Assembly: GCA_023387585.1 (NCBI GenBank)
Contig: JAEWHZ010000311.1
Coordinates: 1-7,805, forward strand
DNA length: 7,805 nt
Reading direction: 5' to 3'
DNA from: Pseudomonadota bacterium
Lineage (GTDB): Bacteria; Pseudomonadota; Alphaproteobacteria; Rhizobiales; Devosiaceae
In this document: in pieces, positions 1-5,482 of the stretch
Layout: each line of letters starts with the position of its first letter
How positions within the stretch are numbered: the stretch's first letter is position 1
Translations under genes and position numbers: made by a program
Notes under the pieces: model-generated
What the model was told of the DNA's origin: nothing
Databases searched by the model: none
The model's input: the letters and a program-made list of their open reading frames with translations, nothing else

Positions 1-181
1 GGATTTGGGCCAGGTCGAGACGGCCTTCGCCTCGGGCGACCGGCGCGACCAGGGCATCTCCAATCCGGTGCCGATCCACACCACCTATATCTCGGCCTGG
101 GCCAACCGGCAGGGCACGGTGAGCTTCCGCGACGACGTCTACCAGTTCGACGCGCAGGGCAAGATCACGTTCGAGGCCTGA
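1..181 (+). CDS. L,D-transpeptidase (YcbB/YkuD type), C-terminal 59 residues, partial
   Basis: Only the end of the gene is present; the frame begins at base 2 and runs to the TGA at 179-181. The visible tail contains PVPIHTTYISAWANRQGTVS followed by FRDDVYQFD. This matches the stretch that closes YcbB-like L,D-transpeptidases, whose tails follow the pattern P-V-P-V-H-x-x-Y-x-T-A-W-x-x-x-x-G-x-V-x-F-R-D-D-x-Y-x-x-D. Members are periplasmic and make 3-3 cross-links in peptidoglycan. The catalytic Cys/His block lies upstream of the window, so activity cannot be judged. The last residues (QGKITFEA) run slightly past the usual end. The next gene starts 31 bases downstream on the same strand with its own strong ribosome binding site. 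The family call rests on this tail alone. Confidence 0.72.
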   Translation, partial: DLGQVETAFASGDRRDQGISNPVPIHTTYISAWANRQGTVSFRDDVYQFDAQGKITFEA

Positions 182-212
182 CCCAGGCCCGCGAATCCTG
201 ACGGAGGCCGGA

Positions 213-425
213 TTGGGCGAGGTTCTGTTCGAATTCGTCCAGCTCGGCCAGCAGATGCGGGTTGCCGCCATCGACGCCGACAGCGGCATCGAGGTGGTGA
301 TCCTCGCACCGCTTCAGGCGACCCGCACCCAGATGCAGCAGGTGGCGCAGGCCAAGCTGCGGGCGAGGCTGGAGCGCGGGGCGGCGGAGACGCCGGCGCC
401 CGCGGGGCGGGGGAAGCTGGCGTAA
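213..425 (+). CDS. Small conserved alphaproteobacterial protein, DUF6898-like, 70 aa
   Basis: The ORF uses a TTG start supported by a strong Shine-Dalgarno (CGGAGG, 202-207) five bases upstream. The next in-frame ATG, at residue 15, would cut off the conserved beginning. Residues 1-50 (GEVLFEFVQLGQQMRVAAID, then an acidic turn, GIEVVILAP and an Ala/Gln-rich helix LRQ-like segment) resemble the short alphaproteobacterial family I remember as DUF6898. That family is about 60 residues and has a G-E-V-x-F-E-F start and a V-x-A-I-D-x-x-T/S-G-x-E-V core. The Pro/Ala/Gly-rich tail (residues 56-70) looks non-conserved. There is no signal peptide, membrane segment or catalytic motif. The function is unknown. 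It is predicted cytosolic, and in related genomes the family tends to sit close to glyA, as here. The family name is from memory and should be treated as likely rather than certain. Confidence 0.72.
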   Translation: MGEVLFEFVQLGQQMRVAAIDADSGIEVVILAPLQATRTQMQQVAQAKLRARLERGAAETPAPAGRGKLA

Positions 426-450
426 GGGGAGATTCGCCCACGCTTCCTAT

Positions 451-558
451 GTTACCCCGGCGCAGGCCGGGGCCTATCTCCCACGCCGACAGCGCACCCC
501 ATGGTGATTCAGGGCCAGCCTCTCGTGATGGACCCCGGGCCTCCGCCCGGGGTGACAT
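451..558. repeat. Inverted pair of REP-like palindromes (BIME-like)
   Basis: The first unit has a perfect 7-bp stem, CCCCGGC (455-461) and GCCGGGG (466-472), with loop GCAG. The second has a perfect 9-bp stem, ACCCCGGGC (532-540) and GCCCGGGGT (545-553), with loop CTCC. The flanks match when the second unit is reverse complemented: both read GT(T/C)ACCCCGG, then CCGGGG(C/T)C(T/C)ATC. They are therefore two head-to-head copies of one element about 75 bases apart. This resembles the intergenic palindromic repeats scattered through many alphaproteobacterial genomes. In RNA either unit could fold into a stable hairpin. Neither has the downstream T-tract of an intrinsic terminator. Copy number elsewhere cannot be seen from this window. 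Confidence 0.65.
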
Positions 559-754
559 CGAGGTGGTGGGTGGATTTGGTCGGAAGCCGCGAATGCCGCC
601 TTCATGCGACCGCCTTGCCTCTTTCCCCCGGGCCGGTTCTGGGCCATAAGGAGACCGTTCGCGCGACTGGCGAGATGAGATGGGCAACCATCGGGGAACG
701 CGAACCTTGTCAGAGCCGCTCGCCTGGGCACCCACACGCAACCAAGGGGAGCCC

Positions 755-770
755 CATGTTCTCGAACATG
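755..770. promoter_or_regulatory. Perfect dyad CATGTTCTCGAACATG upstream of glyA
   Basis: Arms CATGTTC (755-761) and GAACATG (764-770) are exact reverse complements around a TC centre. The symmetry, size and position 95-110 bases before the glyA ATG fit a binding site for a dimeric regulator. It is not the alphaproteobacterial LexA direct repeat (GTTC-N7-GTTC), and I recognise no named operator in it. It also overlaps the ATG of a short ORF (756-869), so in RNA it could instead form a small hairpin over that start. Both readings are inference. Confidence 0.35.
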
Positions 771-869
771 TACCCTATCCTGTCTTTGAGCCTTTGGAAT
801 CGCGCGTCGCGACGTGATATGAGCACGGCCACGCCGACCCAGAGGATTTGCGAGGTAATCGTCCCATGA
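756..869 (+). CDS. Possible 37-codon leader ORF overlapping the glyA start
   Basis: An ATG at 756 is preceded by an excellent Shine-Dalgarno (AAGGGGAG, 744-751) four bases away. The frame runs 37 codons and its TGA (867-869) overlaps the glyA ATG (866-868) in an ATGA junction. The peptide starts MFSNMYPILSLSLWNRASRR and has five serines, with no similarity that I recognise. Third-position G/C is about 72%, below that of the neighbouring genes, so codon use gives little support for a conserved protein. If translated, it could couple ribosomes onto glyA or act as a leader peptide. It requires transcription to start upstream of 744, which conflicts with the weak promoter proposed at 794-821. It may be chance. 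Confidence 0.25.
   Translation: MFSNMYPILSLSLWNRASRRDMSTATPTQRICEVIVP
794..821 (+). promoter_or_regulatory. Weak candidate sigma-70 promoter for glyA
   Basis: TTGGAA (794-799) and GATATG (816-821) are separated by 16 bases, which would put transcription start near 828 and leave a leader of about 38 bases. The spacer contains the perfect 10-base palindrome CGTCGCGACG (805-814), which could be an operator. The boxes match the consensus only partly, so this is a tentative assignment. Confidence 0.25.
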
Positions 870-2170
870 GCGCTGTTTCGTCCCCCTCGCTGTTTCCGAA
901 CTTCTTCTCGGCGGGTCTCGCCGAAATCGATCCCGAGATCGCGGAATCGATCCGCAACGAGCTCGGCCGCCAGCAGCACGAGATCGAGCTGATCGCGTCG
1001 GAGAACATCGTGTCGCGCGCCGTGCTCGAGGCGCAGGGCTCGATCATGACCAACAAATATGCCGAAGGGTATCCGGGCAAGCGCTATTATGGCGGCTGTC
1101 AGTTCGTCGATGTGGCGGAAACCCTGGCCATCGAGCGCGCCAAGCAGCTGTTCGGCGCGGGTTTCGCCAACGTCCAGCCCAATTCGGGCAGCCAGATGAA
1201 CCAGGCGGTGTTCCTGGCGCTGCTGCAGCCGGGCGACACCTTCATGGGGCTCGACCTCAATTCGGGCGGGCACCTGACGCATGGCTCGCCGGTCAACATG
1301 AGCGGCAAGTGGTTCAACGTCGTCTCCTACGGCGTGCGCGAGGACGACCATCTGCTCGACATGGAAGAGATCGAGCGCAAGGCGCATGAGCACAAGCCCA
1401 AGCTGATCGTCGCCGGCGGCACCGCCTATTCGCGCGTGTGGGACTGGAAGCGGTTCCGCGAGATCGCCGACTCGGTCGGCGCCTATCTGATGGTCGACAT
1501 GGCCCATATCGCCGGGCTGGTGGCGGGCGGGGCGCATCCCTCGCCGGTGCCGCACGCGCATGTGACCACCTCGACCACGCACAAATCCCTGCGCGGGCCG
1601 CGCGGCGGGCTGATCCTGACCAATGACGAGGACATCGCCAAGAAGATCAATTCGGCGGTGTTTCCCGGGCTTCAGGGCGGGCCGCTGATGCATGTCATCG
1701 CCGCCAAGGCGGTGGCGTTCCGCGAGGCGCTGTCGCCCGAGTTCAAGACCTATGCCCATCAGGTGGTCGAGAATGCGCGGGCGCTGGCGGAGACGCTGAA
1801 GTCGCACGGGCTCGACGTCGTGTCGGGCGGCACGGACAACCATCTGATGCTGGTCGATTTGCGCAAGAAGAACGCCACCGGCAAGCGCGCCGAGCAGGGG
1901 CTGGGACGCGCCTACATCACCTGCAACAAGAACGGCATCCCGTTCGATCCGGAAAAGCCCTTCGTGACCTCGGGTATCCGCCTCGGCACGCCGGCCGGCA
2001 CCACGCGCGGCTTCGGCATCGCCGAGTTCCGCGAGATCGGCGACCTGATCGTCGAGGTGCTGGACGGGCTGCGCGAGGCCAATTCGGACGAGGGCAATGC
2101 CAAGGTCGAGGCGGCCGTGCGCGACAAGGTGAAGGCGCTGACCGCGCGCTTCCCCATCTACGCCGGCTAG
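866..2170 (+). CDS. glyA: Serine hydroxymethyltransferase
   Basis: GlyA is a cytosolic PLP enzyme that converts serine and tetrahydrofolate into glycine and 5,10-methylene-tetrahydrofolate. It is the main source of one-carbon units for thymidylate, purines and methionine. The protein is 434 residues, the normal full length. The PLP lysine is K240 in the motif TSTTHKSLRGPRGG. D211 and H214 in VDMAHIAGL stack on and hold the cofactor. Other landmarks are ELIASENIVS (41-50), NKYAEGYPGKRYYGG (63-77), PNSGSQMN (105-112) and the late TSGIRLGTPAGTTRGF. The ATG at 866 has GAGGT (852-856) nine bases upstream. An in-frame TTG at 848 would add only six non-conserved residues and is rejected. nrdR follows after seven bases, so the two are almost certainly co-transcribed. 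Nothing in the protein looks abnormal. Confidence 0.98.
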   Translation: MSAVSSPSLFPNFFSAGLAEIDPEIAESIRNELGRQQHEIELIASENIVSRAVLEAQGSIMTNKYAEGYPGKRYYGGCQFVDVAETLAIERAKQLFGAGFANVQPNSGSQMNQAVFLALLQPGDTFMGLDLNSGGHLTHGSPVNMSGKWFNVVSYGVREDDHLLDMEEIERKAHEHKPKLIVAGGTAYSRVWDWKRFREIADSVGAYLMVDMAHIAGLVAGGAHPSPVPHAHVTTSTTHKSLRGPRGGLILTNDEDIAKKINSAVFPGLQGGPLMHVIAAKAVAFREALSPEFKTYAHQVVENARALAETLKSHGLDVVSGGTDNHLMLVDLRKKNATGKRAEQGLGRAYITCNKNGIPFDPEKPFVTSGIRLGTPAGTTRGFGIAEFREIGDLIVEVLDGLREANSDEGNAKVEAAVRDKVKALTARFPIYAG

Positions 2171-2177
2171 GCCGCCC

Positions 2178-2648
2178 ATGCGCTGCCCCTATTGCGGAAA
2201 CGACGACACCCAGGTGAAGGACAGCCGTCCCACCGAGGATTCCGGCGCCATCAGGCGCCGGCGCGTCTGCAATGCCTGTGGGGGGCGCTTCACCACCTTC
2301 GAGCGCGTGCAGCTGCGCGAGCTGACGGTGGTGAAGAAGACCGGGCGAAAAGTGCCCTTCGATCGCGAGAAGCTGGCGCGCTCGGTCAATACGGCATTGC
2401 GCAAGCGCGCCGTCGAGCCCGAGCGCGTCGAGCGCATGATCTCGGGCATCGTGCGCCAGCTCGAAAGCCTCGGCGAGGTCGAGGTGACGTCCGAGCAGAT
2501 CGGGCAATACGTCATGGACGGGCTCAAGGGCCTCGACGACGTCGCCTTCGTGCGCTTCGCCTCGGTCTATCGTAATTTCGCCTCGGCGGACGATTTCCGC
2601 AGCTTCCTCACGGAGCTCGATGCCGAGGGCGCGGTGGGGGCGGAATGA
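2178..2648 (+). CDS. nrdR: Transcriptional repressor NrdR
   Basis: NrdR is a nucleotide-sensing repressor of ribonucleotide reductase genes. It binds NrdR boxes through a zinc ribbon and senses ATP/dATP through an ATP-cone. Here the zinc ribbon is complete, with C3 and C6 (MRCPYCG) and C31 and C34 (CNACG), followed by GRFTTFERVQ. The ATP-cone runs from about residue 49 to 139, opening with TVVKKTGRKVPFDREKL and including VTSEQIGQYVMDGLK and DDVAFVRFASVYRNF. At 156 residues it has the family's usual length. It starts seven bases after glyA with no clear Shine-Dalgarno, suggesting translational coupling. Its TGA overlaps the ATG of the ribD-like gene. Its targets (nrd operons) are not in this window. 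Confidence 0.97.
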   Translation: MRCPYCGNDDTQVKDSRPTEDSGAIRRRRVCNACGGRFTTFERVQLRELTVVKKTGRKVPFDREKLARSVNTALRKRAVEPERVERMISGIVRQLESLGEVEVTSEQIGQYVMDGLKGLDDVAFVRFASVYRNFASADDFRSFLTELDAEGAVGAE

Positions 2649-3736
2649 GCGAGGCCGACCGGCTCGATCTGCGCTGGCTCGATGCTGCCGCCCGGCTGGC
2701 GATGCCGCATCTGGGCACCACGGCGGAAAATCCCACGGTCGGCGCGCTGGTCGTCGATGCGGCGGGAGAGGCGCTGCTCGGCAGCGCGGTGACGGCGCGC
2801 GGCGGGCGGCCGCATGCCGAGACGCAGGCGCTGGACGAGGCGGGGGAGGCGGCGCGCGGGGCGACGCTCTATTCGACGCTGGAGCCGTGCCTGCATTGGG
2901 GGCGCACGCCGCCCAGCGTCGATGCGGTGATCCGCAGGGGCATCAGGCGGGTGGTGGTCGGCATGGCCGACCCCGATCCGCGCACCGGCGGCAACGGGCT
3001 CAAGCGCCTCGCGGCGTCCGGCATCGAGGTCCGGCTGGTGGACCATCCTCCCTCGCGCCGGCTCAACGAGGCGCATGTGACGCGCATCCGGCACGCGCGC
3101 CCCTTCGTCACCGCCACGCTGGCGATCTCAGCCGACGAGCGCGTGCGCATGCTGGCCGGAGAGCCGGTGCGGCCGGGCCCGCTGGCGCTGGCCTGGCTCG
3201 AGATGCAGCGCGTGCTGTCGGGCGCCATCATGGTGCATTCGGCGATGGCCGAGCGCGACAACCCGGATTTGCTGGTGCGGCTCGACGGATTGCAGCGCCG
3301 CACCCCGCTGCGGGTGCTTCTGGCCGGCAGCCGCAATGTCGATCGCAGGCTGACGCTGATCGGCGGGATCTCCGGCTATCCGGTGCTGGTGCTGGCGAGC
3401 CACGAGCTGGAGCTGGTGGTGCCGCCCTCGATCGAGGTGGTGCGCCTTCCCGGCGAGCGCACGCGGCCCGACCTGCCGGCGGCGCTGGCGGAACTGCACA
3501 AGCGCCATGTCACGCGGCTGCTGGTCGAGGCCGAGCCGACCTTCCTCACGCGGCTGCTCGAAATGCAGCTGGTCGACCGGCTGGAGCTGATTCGCACGGC
3601 CGCCGAGTTGGGCGCCGACGCGCTGCCGGCGCTGCCCGAGGGTTCGCTGAGCGACCTGCTGCTGGCCGGCGGACTGGCGGAGACGGCAAGGCGCGCGATC
3701 GGGCCGGATACCATCGTCACCTATGAGCGTTTCTGA
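2645..3736 (+). CDS. ribD: RibD-like bifunctional deaminase/reductase with degenerate active sites
   Basis: Canonical RibD carries out two riboflavin steps: deamination of the pyrimidine diamine and NADPH-dependent reduction of the ribosyl side chain. This 363-residue protein keeps the two-domain length. The deaminase part (about 1-145) has NPTVGALVV (29-37), HAE (57-59) and EPCLHWGRTPPSVDAV (80-95). H57, E59 and C82 are present, but the second zinc cysteine, normally the C after TPP, is Ser at residue 91 (codon 2915-2917). The reductase part (about 150-363) is badly eroded. The K of the usual LKLAxSLDG is missing (TATLAISADER), the usual ITGPxAR is RPGPLAL, ADDPxLTxR is ERDNPDLLVR, and the glycine-rich VEGG/VEAGP is VEAEP. 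There is no frameshift or stop, so the gene is probably still selected. It starts on an ATGA overlap with nrdR, after a G-rich ribosome binding site. Family membership is firm; activity of either domain is doubtful. Confidence 0.85.
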   Translation: MSEADRLDLRWLDAAARLAMPHLGTTAENPTVGALVVDAAGEALLGSAVTARGGRPHAETQALDEAGEAARGATLYSTLEPCLHWGRTPPSVDAVIRRGIRRVVVGMADPDPRTGGNGLKRLAASGIEVRLVDHPPSRRLNEAHVTRIRHARPFVTATLAISADERVRMLAGEPVRPGPLALAWLEMQRVLSGAIMVHSAMAERDNPDLLVRLDGLQRRTPLRVLLAGSRNVDRRLTLIGGISGYPVLVLASHELELVVPPSIEVVRLPGERTRPDLPAALAELHKRHVTRLLVEAEPTFLTRLLEMQLVDRLELIRTAAELGADALPALPEGSLSDLLLAGGLAETARRAIGPDTIVTYERF

Positions 3737-3753
3737 ACCACGATTCAGCGCGG

Positions 3754-3781
3754 TTGCCTTGCCTCGGGCCCGCTGCTAGTC
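3754..3781 (+). promoter_or_regulatory. Candidate promoter for nusB
   Basis: In the 70-base gap before nusB, TTGCCT (3754-3759) is followed after 16 bases by CTAGTC (3776-3781). This resembles the TTG-rich and CTAG-type boxes often seen in GC-rich alphaproteobacterial housekeeping promoters. Transcription would start near 3788, just ahead of the GGAG ribosome binding site (3794-3797). It would let nusB be expressed independently of the glyA cluster. Assignment is by eye only. Confidence 0.35.
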
Positions 3782-3806
3782 GAGGCGGATATCGGAGCCC
3801 TATTGC

Positions 3807-4304
3807 ATGTCCAAAGCGCAAGACCCCGCGCCGCGCCTTCGCGACCCCGCCCTGACGCGCCCCGCCAACCAGCGCGGTGCCGCGCGGCTGGCGGCCGTTC
3901 AGGCCCTCTACCAGATGGATGTCGGCCGGCACACGCTGGAGGAGACGCTGGCCGAGTTCGGAACCTATCGGCTGGGGCGCGAGATCGAGGGCGAGCAATA
4001 TCTGCCGGCCGACGCCGATTTCTTCCGCCAGATCGTGACAGGGGTGATCAAGCACCAGCTCGCGGTCGATCCGGCGGTCGATTCCGCGCTGGCCGAGGAC
4101 TGGCCGGTTGAGCGGGTCGACGCCACCATCCGCGCCATATTGCGCGCCGCCGCCTTCGAGCTGCTGCGCCGCCAGGACATCCCCGCGCGCGTGGTGATCT
4201 CGGAATATGTCGACATCGCCAAGGCGTTCCACGACGACGAGGCGGCGGCGCTGGTCAATGCCACGCTCGACGCCATGGCGCGCAAGGCGGGAATCGCGCT
4301 GTAG
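3807..4304 (+). CDS. nusB: Transcription antitermination factor NusB
   Basis: NusB pairs with NusE (ribosomal protein S10) on boxA RNA to keep RNA polymerase processive through rRNA operons. The 165-residue protein carries the all-helical NusB fold from about residue 21: RGAARLAAVQALYQMDVG (23-40), DFFRQIVTGV (71-80) and the signature block from W99 onward. That block includes VERVDATIRAIL, AFELL, IPARVVISEYVDIAKAF (125-141) and a closing VNATLDAMAR. The first 20 residues are a polar, proline-rich extension that is common in alphaproteobacteria and not part of the fold. The start has GGAG (3794-3797) nine bases upstream. In rhizobial genomes nusB normally follows ribH; here it follows the ribD-like gene directly across a 70-base gap. 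The gene converges with the reductase gene, whose stop lies only 15 bases away, leaving no room for a separate terminator. Confidence 0.96.
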   Translation: MSKAQDPAPRLRDPALTRPANQRGAARLAAVQALYQMDVGRHTLEETLAEFGTYRLGREIEGEQYLPADADFFRQIVTGVIKHQLAVDPAVDSALAEDWPVERVDATIRAILRAAAFELLRRQDIPARVVISEYVDIAKAFHDDEAAALVNATLDAMARKAGIAL

Positions 4305-4319
4305 CGCCGGCAACGTGCC

Positions 4320-4850
4320 TCAGGCGGGAACATAGGTCAGCCTGATCACGTCCTCGCCGATCCTGTCGCTGGACACGAGGCGCAGCGGGGGGCGGGGTCC
4401 GGTGAAGAACGGCGCGCCGCTTCCGAGCACGACGGGGTGGTAATAGAGCCGGTATTCGTCGATGAGGCCCAGATCGGTCAGGCTTCCCGCCAGCACCGGC
4501 CCTGAAACCGAGATCTCGCCATCACGCTCGTCCTTCAGCCGGCGGACCAGCGCCCCGACATCGTCGGCGACGAGCGTCGTATTGGGGCCGACCGATTTTA
4601 GCGAGCGCGAGACGACCCATTTCGGCTGGCTGCGCCAGACCACGGCGAATTCGCGCTCGTCCTCGCTCCATTCGGGACGGTCCTCGTCCCAATAGCGCAT
4701 GATCTCGTACATACGGCTGCCATAGACACTGCCGGCAAGGCCGCGCTCCGCCTCGATCCAGTGGCGAAAGAGCACCGGATCGGGCGCGAATTGCTCGTGG
4801 TCGACGTAACCGTCAAGGGACAGGTTCATTTCAAAGACGATCTTTGCCAT
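4320..4850 (-). CDS. Dihydrofolate reductase-family (RibD_C fold) protein, 176 aa
   Basis: The start is the ATG at 4850, where AAGGA (plus-strand 4858-4862) lies seven bases upstream. An open frame continues further upstream but only as a shadow of bamE. The protein matches the YyaP/YwjB-like group of RibD C-terminal-domain reductases. It has an opening FEMNLSLDGYV (6-16), a VYGSRMYEIMRYW block (42-54), SVGPNTTL (87-93), and a nucleotide-binding segment EISVSGPVLAGSL (112-124) followed by LIDEYRLYYHPVVLGSGAPFF (129-149). Members are presumed NAD(P)H-dependent, but the substrate is generally unknown and true dihydrofolate reduction should not be assumed. It lies 25 bases downstream of bamE on the same strand and is probably co-transcribed. 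It is an accessory-looking gene in an otherwise conserved block. Whether its reductase fold matters to the eroded RibD next door is speculation. Confidence 0.85.
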   Translation of the reverse strand: MAKIVFEMNLSLDGYVDHEQFAPDPVLFRHWIEAERGLAGSVYGSRMYEIMRYWDEDRPEWSEDEREFAVVWRSQPKWVVSRSLKSVGPNTTLVADDVGALVRRLKDERDGEISVSGPVLAGSLTDLGLIDEYRLYYHPVVLGSGAPFFTGPRPPLRLVSSDRIGEDVIRLTYVPA

Positions 4851-4875
4851 GCCCCTGTCCTTCTGAGGCCGCCGT

Positions 4876-5328
4876 CTAGAGGCCGACCGAGCTGAGGATC
4901 GATTCGATGAAGGTGCGGTCCTCGCCGAAGGAAGGCGTGCGGCGGGTTTCCATGTTGATGGCGACCCCGTCCTGCAACCCGTATATGGCGCGCTCGGAGA
5001 CGCGGTTGTTGCGGTCGAAATAGACCGCGAGCACAGTGCGGCTGTCGATGAAATTGGCGCCGAAGGCGGTGCGGCGCACTTTGGTCTCGACATAATACCA
5101 GGCGGTGCCCTCGTTGAAGGCGCTGGTGGTCTGCGGCGAGCCGAGAACGGTGCGCACCAGCTCCTGGCTCTGGCCGGGCCGGATCTGCTGCAAGGCGGCG
5201 TCGGGGATTTCATAGCCCTGCGTGCGGTTCTGCACGAAGCTGTTGCTGGCCGTGCACCCCGTCAATCCGATCGCGACGAGCACCGCGCAAACGACAGGCT
5301 TCAATCCGGAGACGGCAGGCTGCGGCAT
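4876..5328 (-). CDS. bamE: Outer membrane lipoprotein BamE (SmpA/OmlA family)
   Basis: BamE is a small lipoprotein of the BAM complex, which inserts beta-barrel proteins into the outer membrane. The 150-residue product begins with a lipoprotein signal peptide: K10, a hydrophobic stretch 11-22 and the lipobox LTGC, with C25 as the lipidated residue. The BamE/SmpA domain follows at about 39-115, including IPDAALQQIRPGQSQELVRT, the LGSPQTTSAF segment, and WYYVETKVRR with the following strand LAVYFDRNNRV. These fit the usual I-x-x-G-x-x-x-x-x-V-x-x-x-L-G-x-P and W-x-Y pattern. The C-terminal 30 residues are polar. The ATG is preceded only by a weak purine run. It is transcribed divergently from the chaperone gene and is followed by the reductase gene. 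Residue +2 after the cysteine is Thr, which does not signal inner-membrane retention. Confidence 0.9.
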   Translation of the reverse strand: MPQPAVSGLKPVVCAVLVAIGLTGCTASNSFVQNRTQGYEIPDAALQQIRPGQSQELVRTVLGSPQTTSAFNEGTAWYYVETKVRRTAFGANFIDSRTVLAVYFDRNNRVSERAIYGLQDGVAINMETRRTPSFGEDRTFIESILSSVGL

Positions 5329-5354
5329 GAATTTGACTTTCCCGTTTGCTCTCG

Positions 5355-5385
5355 ACTATAGGCGGGGCGCCAGCTGACGCAGGCT
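5355..5385 (-). promoter_or_regulatory. Candidate bamE promoter
   Basis: Read on the minus strand, a good -10 box TATAGT (plus-strand 5355-5360) lies about 27 bases before the bamE ATG, giving a leader of about 20 bases. The -35 region, around plus-strand 5376-5385, is poor (near CTGCGT). The 154-base divergent region also contains TTGC-AGC-GCAA (5454-5464), a short dyad just ahead of the chaperone gene. I could not assign a convincing promoter in the plus direction. Confidence 0.35.
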
Positions 5386-5482
5386 GCCGGCATGTGTAGC
5401 GATCCGCAACTGGGCTGGCAAGCTGACCCGAAGGGATCGGCACTGCGTTGTCATTGCAGCGCAACTTCCGGTTACGAAGACC

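Larger units (their letters stand above)
426..865. other. 440-base gap upstream of glyA
   Basis: I find no convincing ordinary protein gene between the DUF6898-like gene and glyA. The stretch holds an inverted pair of GC-rich palindromes (451-558), a 16-base dyad (755-770), a 10-base palindrome (805-814), a weak candidate promoter before glyA and a 37-codon ORF that ends on the glyA start codon. The last 120 bases are visibly more AT-rich than the flanking genes, as expected of a promoter or leader. From 559 to 740 I see nothing recognisable beyond a few short GC-rich dyads. No rho-independent terminator with a T-run follows the upstream gene. Confidence 0.7.

Noticed and set aside
139..741. 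200-residue minus-strand frame with repeated PRAPASP-like segments
   Set aside because: It runs opposite the DUF6898-like gene and the palindromic repeats; the apparent protein repeat comes from GC-rich DNA, and it has no ribosome site.
755..770. LexA (SOS) box in the glyA leader
   Set aside because: The alphaproteobacterial LexA site is a GTTC-N7-GTTC direct repeat; this is an inverted repeat with GTTC and GAAC only two bases apart.
426..865. Riboswitch in the glyA leader
   Set aside because: I could not see the conserved core of a glycine, SAM or other named riboswitch; a covariance-model search would be needed to exclude a divergent one.
710..2179. Long 489-residue open frame on the minus strand opposite glyA
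   Set aside because: It is antisense to an unmistakable glyA. Its Arg/His/Ala-rich composition is the usual artefact of high third-position GC, and it matches no domain.
2620..3726. 368-residue plus-strand frame covering the ribD-like gene
   Set aside because: Low-complexity Ala/Gly/Arg-rich product in a shifted frame; the alternative frame carries recognisable RibD motifs and an ATGA overlap with nrdR.
4305..4319. Possible bidirectional terminator between nusB and the reductase gene
   Set aside because: Only 15 bases without a stem of useful length or a T-run on either strand.
4863..5213. Upstream extension of the minus-strand reductase frame to 297 residues
   Set aside because: The extra residues overlap bamE in another frame and are Arg/Ser/Pro-rich. 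The ATG at 4850 has a good ribosome site and begins the conserved fold.
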